NCBI GenBank assembly: GCA_947445035.1
Contig: CANFCK010000021.1
Span: 18,482-82,481 of the forward strand
Direction of reading: 5' to 3'
Length of the DNA: 64,000 bases
Origin: Deltaproteobacteria bacterium
GTDB lineage: Bacteria; Myxococcota_A; UBA796; SXON01
Made by a program: the position numbers and the translations under genes. Shown piece after piece: positions 38,646 to 46,341 of this stretch; position 1 is the first letter of the stretch; the number at the start of each line of letters is the position of its first letter. The notes under the pieces are model-generated. The model was not told the origin of the DNA. It did not search any database and worked only from the letters and a program-made list of their open reading frames with translations.

Positions 38646-40782
38646 GATGGCTCTGCCCCGTCGAAGCGACGAGCTCATACAACGAGTGGTTGTAACAACC
38701 GGCGGAGCAACCTTTTCCCCAGAGGTGCTCGCGGTGCCGCTGGACCTCTGGGGCGCGCCACAACGCCGAGAGCGGCGTGCGGAAGACGTTGCCCACCTTG
38801 AGGCCCTCCCCGCCCCACACGCAGCAGGGCAACAGGTCGCCGGTATAGGTGACGCCGTACTGGTCGACGAGCCCGAGGCAGCGGACCGGCCCGCGCTCGC
38901 CCGCGTGGTAGCGCAACGATTCGGCGTAGTAATGGGCCTTGGCGGCGACATCCGCATCGCGTCGCGACAGTGTGTCCACCGCCGACAGCCACGCCGCTTG
39001 GTCCGCGTCGCTGGTGAGGTAGAGCTCCGGGGCGTCGTTGACCGGCCAGAAGTCGAAGCGGGCGCCTGCGGCTCGCGACGCTTCGTACACCGCAACCAGC
39101 TCGCGAACGTTTTGGTTGGTGACCGTGAAGTAGACGGCGGTGTCGATGCGACCGTCGGCGATGGTCCGGGTGAGCTGCTTCCACGTCCGCGCATGGGCGC
39201 CGACCTGTCCGCGGAGCCGATCGTGTGTTTCAGGAAGCCCATCGATCGAGAAGCTCATCGACGTGAGCCCGGCGCCGGCGAGCCGTTCGAGGTGGCGATC
39301 GACCAGCGTGCCGTTGGTGGTGACGTTCACCGCCATCCCCAACGAGCGAGCGCGGCGGACGATGTCAGTGAGGCCCGGATGCAAAAGCGGCTCACCGCCC
39401 GTGAGCACCACCACCCTCGTCCCGATGGCAGCAGCCTCGTCGAGCAGGGCCAACGCGCGCTCGGTGGGGACGTTTTCCGGGCGGTCCCAGAGGTCGCAGA
39501 AGCTGCAGCGGAGGTTGCAGCCGCGGTTGATGAGGAAGAGCAGCGTGAGCGGCTTGGAGGGCACGCGCGGCGGCAGGTGGGCCTCGATCGGGGGGCGGGG
39601 CACAAAATCGCGCCCTTCGCCACGGTGGACGGCCCGGGTGGCGCGGGTGACGTCGGACCAGTCCCGCGCTCCGGCATAGGCGCGGGCGCGCTCTCCGAGA
39701 CGACGGCGCAGCGGCGCGTCTCCCAGCGCGCGGTGGACCTCGGCGACGAACTGGTGACCCTCGGCCAGGAGCAGCTCTTCTCCGTGACGGAGGGAGAGTC
39801 CCTCGGCCCCGAGCGGCGTGCTCACCACCGCCTTGCCGGCAGCGAAGTATTCCAGGAGCTTCATGCGGGTACCGCCGCCCGCGAAAAGTGGGCAAACACA
39901 CAGGTCGGCGGACTGGATGTGCGCGGGGAGGTCGTCCACCGGGCCGGTGAACCGCAGCCGGTCGGAGGCGTAGGCGTTGGGCGCGCCCATTCCCGTACAG
40001 ACCAGGGAAACGTCGTCAGGCAGCGACGGCAGCACACGCTCGGCCAGGAAGCGCACGGCCTCGGTGTTGGGGGCGTAGTGCAGGGTGCCGTGGAAGAAGA
40101 GCACCGGCCCCCCGCGAAGGCCATAGCGGGCACGCAGATCGACCCCGCGGCCGCCGTAGCTGGCGAGATCCACGCCGTGTGGAATCAGCCAACCCCGCCC
40201 ACCGAGCCGTGCGCGGTCCTCCTCGGACAACACGACCAGTTCGTCCACCGCGGCGACGGCCGCCAGTTCGATCGCACGGATGCGGGCCAGCGCTCCCGTG
40301 GACAGCCCCGCCATCTGTCGTAAGCGATCATGCTCGACATTGTGCTGCACCAGCACACTCCGCCCACCGAGCAGCTTGGCTGCGAGCGCGGCGGGGACGG
40401 CGTACCCGGGGAACTCGGCCTGGTAGACGTCGATGCGCTCGCGGAGGCCCACGTAGAGCACCCGCAGCCACCACGCCGGGTCGACAACGGGCCGGTACAG
40501 GAAGGTTTCGTCGAGCGGGTAGCCGATGCGGGTGAGCCAGCGCTCGAAGCGCGCCTGATCGCGCAACAGCGGGGCTTCCTGCGCGGCCCGGAAGCGCGCG
40601 CCGAACGGAATGCGGAGGAAGGCGCCCCCTTGCCAGCGGAGGTAGGCCTCGCGGTCGTCGGAGATGAGCACCACATGGTCGCCGGCCGCGGCGAGCGCCT
40701 CCGCGGTGCGCACGATCTTGACCGCCGCGCCATGCTGGGTCGGGAAGATGTCCCCGCGGCTGATGATGGCAACGCGGCTCAT
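38635..40782 (-). CDS. glycosyltransferase (GT4-like) fused to radical SAM/SPASM enzyme
   Basis: The protein has 715 residues in one frame. Residues 1-385 are a GT-B glycosyltransferase: an N-terminal Rossmann half (SRVAIISRGDIFPTQHGAA), VLVQHNVEH, and the donor-binding half with FFHGTLHYAPNTEAV and FAGGGTRMKLLEYFAAGKAVV (the E-x-x-x-x-G region). Residues about 410-715 are a radical SAM enzyme: the 4Fe-4S motif is C422-x3-C426-x2-C429 (GCNLRCSFC), then GGEPLLHPG and VTTNGTL. A C-terminal SPASM-like Cys set (C635, C653, C654, C692, C696) could bind an auxiliary cluster. The start overlaps the MFS stop (ATGA), so it is the third gene of a CapA-MFS-fusion operon. Acceptor and chemistry unknown; a modified glycan or glycopeptide is plausible. 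Confidence 0.85.
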   Translation of the reverse strand: MSRVAIISRGDIFPTQHGAAVKIVRTAEALAAAGDHVVLISDDREAYLRWQGGAFLRIPFGARFRAAQEAPLLRDQARFERWLTRIGYPLDETFLYRPVVDPAWWLRVLYVGLRERIDVYQAEFPGYAVPAALAAKLLGGRSVLVQHNVEHDRLRQMAGLSTGALARIRAIELAAVAAVDELVVLSEEDRARLGGRGWLIPHGVDLASYGGRGVDLRARYGLRGGPVLFFHGTLHYAPNTEAVRFLAERVLPSLPDDVSLVCTGMGAPNAYASDRLRFTGPVDDLPAHIQSADLCVCPLFAGGGTRMKLLEYFAAGKAVVSTPLGAEGLSLRHGEELLLAEGHQFVAEVHRALGDAPLRRRLGERARAYAGARDWSDVTRATRAVHRGEGRDFVPRPPIEAHLPPRVPSKPLTLLFLINRGCNLRCSFCDLWDRPENVPTERALALLDEAAAIGTRVVVLTGGEPLLHPGLTDIVRRARSLGMAVNVTTNGTLVDRHLERLAGAGLTSMSFSIDGLPETHDRLRGQVGAHARTWKQLTRTIADGRIDTAVYFTVTNQNVRELVAVYEASRAAGARFDFWPVNDAPELYLTSDADQAAWLSAVDTLSRRDADVAAKAHYYAESLRYHAGERGPVRCLGLVDQYGVTYTGDLLPCCVWGGEGLKVGNVFRTPLSALWRAPEVQRHREHLWGKGCSAGCYNHSLYELVASTGQSHRVG

Positions 40783-41990
40783 TTGAGTTCGTCTACCTCG
40801 CGTAGCGCGGGCGACCAGACCGCGGCCACGCCCGCGCTGACGATGGCGGCCACCCCCCCGAGGACCGCGGCGGGAACGAGCCCGAAGACGGTTGCGGCCA
40901 CCCCGGACTCGAACTGACCGAACTCATTGCTCACCGACACGAAGAGCCAATTCACCGCGCTGACGCGGCCGCGCATTTCGTTGGGGGTGCGCAGCTGCAC
41001 GATGCAGTGGCGGATGACCACGCTCACCTCGTCCGCGGCCCCCGCGATGGCCAACGCCACGAGGCTCAGCGCCACGCTCGTGGAGAGGGCAAACACGATC
41101 GTCGCGACACCGAAGACCACGACCGACCCCAACATCAGCGCGCCGGCACGCCGCTGGATGGGATGGCGCCCGATCCACAGCGCCATCGCCGCCGCGCCCG
41201 CTGCCGGCGCCGCTCGCAGCAGCCCCAGCGTGTCGGGCCCACCGCCGAGCACCTCCTTGGCATAGATCGGCAAAAGCGCGACCACCCCACCGAACATCAC
41301 CGCCACGAGGTCGAGGGAAAGCGCCGCAAGCATGTCCGGTCGCGACCATACGAACCGTAGCCCGTCCATCGCACCGCCGCGGTTCCGCTCCGTGGTTGCC
41401 GGGCCGGCCGCCGGAAGCGCCAACGCCGCAACGGCGCCACCCACCGCACAGGCCGCCGCGACCATGTGCACCTTCCACGCCGCGCCGAGCGCGAAGTACA
41501 CCAAGCCCCCAAACCAGGGTCCGGCAATCGCGCCGAGCTGAAAGACGCTGGACGACCACGTCAGCGCGTTCGGAAAGTGCGTGGCGGGCACGAGCTCAGG
41601 GAGGATGCTCTGGCTGGTCGGCGACGAGAACGCGCGGGCCAGCCCCACGAGGCCGGAGAGCACCAAAAGAGGCCAGACTTCTTTGGTGCCGGAGAAATCC
41701 ACCGCGCCCAGCCCGAGGATCCCCACCGCGATGACCACCCAACACCCGGCGAGCAGGTTGCGCCGGTCAAAGCGGTCGATCGCCGCGCCGATGACCGGAA
41801 ACAGCAGGAAGGTCGGCAAGAACTGGGCGAGCCCCACCCACGCCAGATCCATCGCGTTGTCGTTGATCGCGTAGGCCTGCCATCCCAGCGCCACACCCAT
41901 GATCTGTTGGGCCAACACCATGAAGATGCGGGCGAGCTGAAACCGCCGGAACGCAGGGACGTCCAAGGCGTTGTAGAGGGTCGCGGCCAC
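40779..41990 (-). CDS. MFS transporter (EntS/MFS_3-like)
   Basis: The protein has 403 residues and about twelve membrane helices in two six-helix halves. It opens with FRRFQLARIFMVLAQQIMGVALGWQAY, and the loop between helices 2 and 3 has the motif-A-like sequence PVIGAAIDRFDRRNLL. Both are typical of the enterobactin-exporter/MFS_3 group that exports siderophores or drugs. It lies 10 bp downstream of the CapA-like gene and overlaps the GT-radical SAM fusion by 4 bases. The simplest reading is export of a product made or modified by the fusion enzyme. Substrate unknown. Confidence 0.88.
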   Translation of the reverse strand: MAATLYNALDVPAFRRFQLARIFMVLAQQIMGVALGWQAYAINDNAMDLAWVGLAQFLPTFLLFPVIGAAIDRFDRRNLLAGCWVVIAVGILGLGAVDFSGTKEVWPLLVLSGLVGLARAFSSPTSQSILPELVPATHFPNALTWSSSVFQLGAIAGPWFGGLVYFALGAAWKVHMVAAACAVGGAVAALALPAAGPATTERNRGGAMDGLRFVWSRPDMLAALSLDLVAVMFGGVVALLPIYAKEVLGGGPDTLGLLRAAPAAGAAAMALWIGRHPIQRRAGALMLGSVVVFGVATIVFALSTSVALSLVALAIAGAADEVSVVIRHCIVQLRTPNEMRGRVSAVNWLFVSVSNEFGQFESGVAATVFGLVPAAVLGGVAAIVSAGVAAVWSPALREVDELK

Positions 41991-42000
41991 TGCGGAGCCC

Positions 42001-43188
42001 TTACTTCGGGGTCAGAAATTCCGCCCCCACGATGCGACGGACGATCGGCAGCCGCGCCGCGTATCCGCACCCGGCGTAGGCCGGATCGCCGAGCGCCGCC
42101 TCGATGAGCACGGTGCGCATTCGCGAGGGGCGCCCACGACAGCCGGTCTGGCCATGCTCGACCCAGGTCGGATGGAGCCGCGCCGAAACGAGGTGCACAC
42201 CCTCTGTCGTGCGCTCAGCGACGACCTCGAAGAGCCCACCGTCGCGACGCAGCGCCTGACTGGAACCGGACGCCGCCCCCGCGCTCCACCCCTGGGCGGC
42301 CATCAGATTGCCGAGGCTGTGGATGACCACCCCGCGGCGGCCGTTCTTCTCGATCCAGCGGGCGCTCTGGAGGACGTGCGGATGATGGGCAAGGATGATG
42401 TCCACGCCGCCGGCGATGAGCGTGCGCGCGAACCGTTCGTCCCAGTCCTTGGGCGTGGTCTGGTACTCGACACCCCAGTGCAACGACAGCACGATCAGCG
42501 CGGCGCCATCGGCACGAGCGGAGGCGACCCCCGCCAGGATGTCGTCCACGTCGAACTTGAAGACGCAGGGCTCGTCGGGGCCGCGGTTCAAGTAGAGATT
42601 GTGAATCCGCGTCGTGGAGAACCAGCCGACCTTGATGCCGTTGCGCTCGAAGAATACCGGTTTCTGTGCGTCCGCGCAGGTGGCGCCTGCGCCGGCGTGA
42701 ACCAGGCCGACCTGGTCGAGGTTGCTCAACGTCTCCAGAAGCCCGTCGGTGCGCTGATCCCAGACGTGATTGTTTGCCAGCGCGGCGCCATCGAAGCCCG
42801 CATCCCGGAGAGCCACCGCCAGCTCGACCGGGGCGTTGAACACCTTTTCCCCGAGCCGCCCATTGCGCACCGGGGCGATGGGGGTCTCAAGGTTGACGAT
42901 CGCCAGGTCGGCCGCCTGCACCATGGGCGCGATCTCGGCGAACAAGCTGGCCCAGCCGTAGCGCGCGCCGCTGAGCTTCACGGGGTCGTGGGGGATCACG
43001 TCGCCAGCGCCGAGGATGGTGATGCTTGCGGGGAGCGGCGGGGGAGGCGGTGCGGGAGCGGGCGAGGTTGGCGCGGTCGCGACGGCGGCAGCCTCGGTCG
43101 CGACCGGACCTGCCGCCACGGGCGGCACCGAATCGCCGCTCATACAGCCGAGGAAAGTGGCTAAAAACATCGCACGATGGCCTATCAT
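42001..43188 (-). CDS. CapA-family (PGA_cap) metallophosphatase-fold lipoprotein
   Basis: The ATG at 43188 gives a lipobox (MFLATFLGC, Cys 15) and 395 residues. A Pro/Ala-rich linker (APTSPAPAPPPPPLPA) precedes the CapA/PgsA domain: ITILGAGDVIPH, IVNLETPI, ALANNHVWD, VLSLHWGVEYQ, LAHHPHVLQ and IHSLGNLM carry the metal-ligand Asp, Asn and His of this calcineurin-like fold. Such proteins function in poly-gamma-glutamate capsule synthesis or release and in related surface polymers. It is the first gene of the operon with MFS and GT-radical SAM. A second CapA-like lipoprotein is found at 61296-62231. Confidence 0.85.
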   Translation of the reverse strand: MIGHRAMFLATFLGCMSGDSVPPVAAGPVATEAAAVATAPTSPAPAPPPPPLPASITILGAGDVIPHDPVKLSGARYGWASLFAEIAPMVQAADLAIVNLETPIAPVRNGRLGEKVFNAPVELAVALRDAGFDGAALANNHVWDQRTDGLLETLSNLDQVGLVHAGAGATCADAQKPVFFERNGIKVGWFSTTRIHNLYLNRGPDEPCVFKFDVDDILAGVASARADGAALIVLSLHWGVEYQTTPKDWDERFARTLIAGGVDIILAHHPHVLQSARWIEKNGRRGVVIHSLGNLMAAQGWSAGAASGSSQALRRDGGLFEVVAERTTEGVHLVSARLHPTWVEHGQTGCRGRPSRMRTVLIEAALGDPAYAGCGYAARLPIVRRIVGAEFLTPK

Positions 43189-43256
43189 GGCGGCCCAGGG
43201 CGGCTCCACCACGCGCGGTGATGGACCCCATCGGCGGTAGGCCGGCTCGTCGCGAG

Positions 43257-43838
43257 CTACAAAAGCGCGACGATCTCTTCCTTGCTGATGGACCCGTCCC
43301 CGTCGGCGAGCGTCTCGATGACCATGCCCCGATCGAGGAGCATGAAGAACGGGTAGCCGTACCCGCCTTCCATCACGTTCCAGGACAAGCCCACGTCGTC
43401 CGCGACGATGGGGTGTGTGGACCCATAGGCCTCGGCCCAGTCGTTGCAGTCGGCGTCGTCGGCGACGTTGTTCTCGGCATCAGAGGTCAAGAGCGTGATC
43501 ACCATCAGCCCGTCGTCAGCGTGTTCCATCCACAGTTCCTGGAGGCCGCCGGCCCCCGACTGACAGCTGCTTCACGTGAAGAAGCCGAACTCGATGTAGA
43601 CCACCTGATTGCAGAAGTCGTGGAAGTTCACCCGCTCCCCGGTCTGCGCCAAGAGCGAGTACTGGGGGAGCACGTCGCCCTCGGCGTGGCCAGTGCCTTC
43701 GTCGGGAAAGTCGGTGCTGCATGCGTCGATCGGCCAACCCATCTCGTAGGTGCCGATGGGGGCGTCTGCCACTGGGGCGTCATCGTCAGCGCCACCGCCG
43801 AGCGAAATGGGTCCACAAGCGAGGGCAAAGGAAAGCAC
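43257..43838 (-). CDS. thioredoxin-like (TlpA/AhpC-type) lipoprotein, probable selenoprotein (UxxC)
   Basis: The frame runs from a GTG at 43838 (preceded by AGAGG, with a short lipobox MLSFALAC) through an in-frame TGA at 43572-43574 to TAG at 43257, 193 codons. Before the TGA the sequence is LPQYSLLAQTGERVNFHDFCNQVVYIEFGFFT; after it comes SSCQSGAGGLQELW and then MVITLLTSD. In TlpA-type redoxins this is exactly the strand followed by WCGPC, so the TGA sits at the first Cys of C-x-x-C, giving Sec89-Ser-Ser-Cys92. The downstream part completes the fold with the cis-Pro region (GYPFFMLLDRGMVIETLADGDG). A SECIS-like hairpin follows the TGA at the right distance. It is probably a periplasmic thiol-disulfide or peroxide-reducing enzyme. 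If Sec is not inserted, translation would stop at 88 residues. Confidence 0.8.
43541..43557 (-). promoter_or_regulatory. candidate bacterial SECIS hairpin
   Basis: On the coding (minus) strand, 14 bases after the TGA, GGGGGCC (43557-43551) pairs with GGCCTCC (43547-43541) over 7 bp with one G-U pair and a GGC loop; opening the inner two pairs gives a 7-base G-containing loop. The apical loop lies about 21-23 bases past the TGA, within the window described for bacterial SECIS elements that recruit SelB. Confidence 0.6.
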
Positions 43839-43910
43839 CGTGGCGACCTCTGGGGTGGAGGATACCGCAGTTGTTGCGCCGCCGCCATCTACCCTCGATA
43901 GACTGGCCGA

Positions 43911-44804
43911 ATGCTCGCACTGCTCACCGCCGTCGCCCTCGCTGGTCCCCGCATCATCCTCGTGGGCGACACGGGCGAGGACACCGCGATCGGTAAGGTC
44001 GTGAGCGCGCAGCTCGTGAAGGAGATGGCAACGGCGGACTGGCTGCTGGCGTTGGGCGATCTCTTCTACGACGCCCCGCCCATCGACGACAACGCTTGCG
44101 CCACCCTGTTGGCCGCGCGCTATCGTTCTTTCTACGAGGGGATCCCGCCCCAGAAGGTGATCCCAGTGCTGGGCAATCACGACGTCACCACCGTCGCGCA
44201 GGACGCCTTCTCCCCGGCGGCCCGGGCCTGCTCCGTCGCCGCGTTCGAGCTTTTGGGCTGGAGCAAGGGGGATTACCCCAGCGCGGTACGGAAGCTCGAC
44301 AAGGCGGGGGTGGCGATAGACCTCGCGGTGATCGACGCCGGCTTCTACGGAGCTGGCGCACCCAAGCCGTCGCTCAAGTTTCGCAAGGAATCCTGGCGTT
44401 TCTACGCCGCACACTACACCTGGCGCACCACCGCCGGCAAGTGTGACGAGCAAGACAAGATTCCGGTCGCGTGGCTGGGAAAGCCCCCGATGGACCTGTG
44501 GCTCAACGGTCACGCGCACCACCTGGACGCGGTGATGGTGGAGTCGGTGCTGGCCTTGACCTCGGGCGGGGGGATGGAGCTGCGGAAACCAAAGATCTGT
44601 CCCGACGTCACCAGCCATTTCACCTATACGCGTGACGCAGACGGCCCCCCACTCGGCGGGTACCTGGCGCTCGATGTCGTGTCGAAGTCCTCGCTGGTGG
44701 TCACTCCCACCGTGTGCACCGAGACCGGGTGCGCCGCAAAGCCGGCGATCGCCTGCGTGCGCGTTGAAAAGGGTCTGGGCGTCAGCTGCAAGCCGGTGCT
44801 TTGA
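43911..44804 (+). CDS. secreted calcineurin-like metallophosphoesterase
   Basis: The product has 297 residues with a short signal (MLALLTAVALAGPR). The five metal-binding blocks of the family are in order: GDTGED, ALGDLFYD, LGNHDVT, HYTWRT (with the active-site His) and NGHAHHLD. This most resembles the tartrate-resistant purple acid phosphatase branch. It would hydrolyse phosphomonoesters in the periplasm. The last 60 residues are Cys-containing (CTETGCAAKPAIACVRV). It diverges from the redoxin gene with a 72-bp gap. A shared regulatory region between the two is possible. Confidence 0.85.
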   Translation: MLALLTAVALAGPRIILVGDTGEDTAIGKVVSAQLVKEMATADWLLALGDLFYDAPPIDDNACATLLAARYRSFYEGIPPQKVIPVLGNHDVTTVAQDAFSPAARACSVAAFELLGWSKGDYPSAVRKLDKAGVAIDLAVIDAGFYGAGAPKPSLKFRKESWRFYAAHYTWRTTAGKCDEQDKIPVAWLGKPPMDLWLNGHAHHLDAVMVESVLALTSGGGMELRKPKICPDVTSHFTYTRDADGPPLGGYLALDVVSKSSLVVTPTVCTETGCAAKPAIACVRVEKGLGVSCKPVL

Positions 44805-44825
44805 TCAGCGGGCGGCGCCGGGGTC

Positions 44826-45114
44826 TCACGACTTGGAGTTGAAGTCCGACGCAGGGCGAGTTGCCGAGTCCACCGCCTCGGCCACAGGCGCGTAGCCCAG
44901 CCCCTCCACCTTGCTGGCCACGCGGCTGCAGACGTCGGCGAAAAGCACGTCCTGCGTTTCCATCGACGACCTCTTCGCCCGGAACCTCGACCACCTTCAG
45001 CGCATGCACGCTGCCCAGGTTGACGTGGCGCACGCGGTATACCTTTGCCATACCGCCGCGGCCGATCAGCGCGTCCACCACGTAGCGGTCGACGATGGTG
45101 CCGGGCGCGAACAT
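44826..45114 (-). pseudogene. truncated Ser/Thr protein kinase remnant
   Basis: From ATG 45114 the frame gives the start of a Hanks-type kinase: DRYVVDALIGRGGMAKVYRV is the Gly-rich ATP loop and HALKVVEVPGEE holds the Lys of the VAIK motif. After about 50 residues the kinase pattern stops and the frame runs into Arg/Gly-rich sequence; no catalytic HRD or DFG motif exists. In another frame a 45-codon ORF (ATG 44963, stop at 44826) reads METQDVLFADVCSRVASKVEG and ends ASDFNSKS. Taken together these look like the two ends of a gene that lost its middle. The remnant occupies most of the 331-bp gap between the phosphoesterase and rhomboid genes. Confidence 0.65.
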
Positions 45115-45135
45115 GCCCGCTGGTAATCCGTTTTC

Positions 45136-46326
45136 TCAGACGGACATCATATACCAGAACGTGCTTTCCAGTCCTTTGAGCAGCGCGACCGCCAAGAGCG
45201 CGGCAGCAGCGAAGCCGAAGACGCGAAGCGGCAACGAGACCCGATCCGGCGTGGGCGATCCCCCCTCCGGCCACGCCGGCAGCGTGCCAGTGAGCACCCA
45301 CGCCCACACTCCGCCCACCAGCGCACCGCCAAGGTGGGCGCCCCAGTCGATGCCGGGCGCGAACGAGATCAGGAGGTTCAGGATCAGGTTCTGCCCCGCC
45401 GCCGAACGCATCCGCTGGCGAAGGTCCCCCGGAAGTTTGCCCGCCGCCGCAACGCCGAGCACCAGCTGCGCCGCCATCAGCCCCCAGATCGCCCCGGAAG
45501 CGCCGACGGAGGCATGGTCGCCCAAAAAGACGAGGCTCACGCCGCTGCCGCCCACCGCGGCCAGGACGTAAAGGATCAGCGTCCGCTCCGGCCCAAACAC
45601 CCGTTCGACGAGGTCGCCGAGGCGCCAGAGGACGTACAAGTTGACGGCGGCATGCAAGACGCTGCCGTGGAGGAGGGTTGCCGTCAGCATGCGCCAGTAC
45701 TCGCCGGCCGCTACGCCGCGCTGGGTCAGCGCCCCCATCGACCCCATGGCGCCGTTGTCGTTCGGGGCACGAATCCACAACTCCAGCAGAAAGACCGCCC
45801 CCATCAGGACCACGAGGCTTCGGGTCACCCACGGCGTCCGCGCCACCAGACGTGTCTGCACCCCGGCCTGCTCCCGGTCCTGGAGCACCGATTGTTTCGC
45901 GAGCAGGGCGTAGAACCTCCCCCAGTCAGGCGTGGTTTGCGTTCGTGCCAGAATCCACGCGCGGACGGCCCCCGCGACACCGCCAGTGAGCTCCGGAAGC
46001 AGGGCGCCATCGTCGCTCAGATGCATCACCGTCACCGAGGGCGCCCCGCTCCAAGCGGCGCTGCCGACGATGCCCTCGCCCTCCGCACCCGAACCGCCAG
46101 CGAGGACGACGACGACCCCCGCACCCTTGAGCGCCGTCACCAGCCCCGCCAAGGCGCTTTCCCCAGTGACCGAGAGCCGGGCGACGATCACTGGACCGTT
46201 GGCGGTGCGGGCGACAAGGTGGTCGTCGTCCAACGCGAGGACCTTCGCCCCCGGCTCGACGACGAAGTCGTAGACCAACGCCTCGTACGCGCCAGGGTCG
46301 CCGAGGTAGGGAGCGCGTGGTTGCAT
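45136..46326 (-). CDS. rhomboid-family intramembrane serine protease
   Basis: The protein has 396 residues. A soluble N-terminal domain of about 165 residues (DFVVEPGAKVLALDDDHLVAR) precedes six or seven membrane helices. The rhomboid signatures are His 220/His 225/Asn 229 (LLHGSVLHAAVNLYVLW), the catalytic Ser 277 in GASG, and catalytic His 331 in GAHLGG. It cleaves transmembrane segments of other proteins in the cytoplasmic membrane. The N-terminal domain is unassigned. It is 15 bp downstream of the Ig-like lipoprotein gene, so the two are likely co-transcribed. Possible substrates in this envelope-rich context include the sorted surface proteins, but that is speculation. Confidence 0.92.
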   Translation of the reverse strand: MQPRAPYLGDPGAYEALVYDFVVEPGAKVLALDDDHLVARTANGPVIVARLSVTGESALAGLVTALKGAGVVVVLAGGSGAEGEGIVGSAAWSGAPSVTVMHLSDDGALLPELTGGVAGAVRAWILARTQTTPDWGRFYALLAKQSVLQDREQAGVQTRLVARTPWVTRSLVVLMGAVFLLELWIRAPNDNGAMGSMGALTQRGVAAGEYWRMLTATLLHGSVLHAAVNLYVLWRLGDLVERVFGPERTLILYVLAAVGGSGVSLVFLGDHASVGASGAIWGLMAAQLVLGVAAAGKLPGDLRQRMRSAAGQNLILNLLISFAPGIDWGAHLGGALVGGVWAWVLTGTLPAWPEGGSPTPDRVSLPLRVFGFAAAALLAVALLKGLESTFWYMMSV

Positions 46327-46341
46327 AAGCGTTTGTGCCGG

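Noticed and set aside
43572..43574. TGA in the redoxin gene as an ordinary nonsense mutation
   Set aside because: Frame, exact position at the redox Cys, intact downstream fold and a SECIS-like hairpin together favour Sec; no other lesion is present in the gene.
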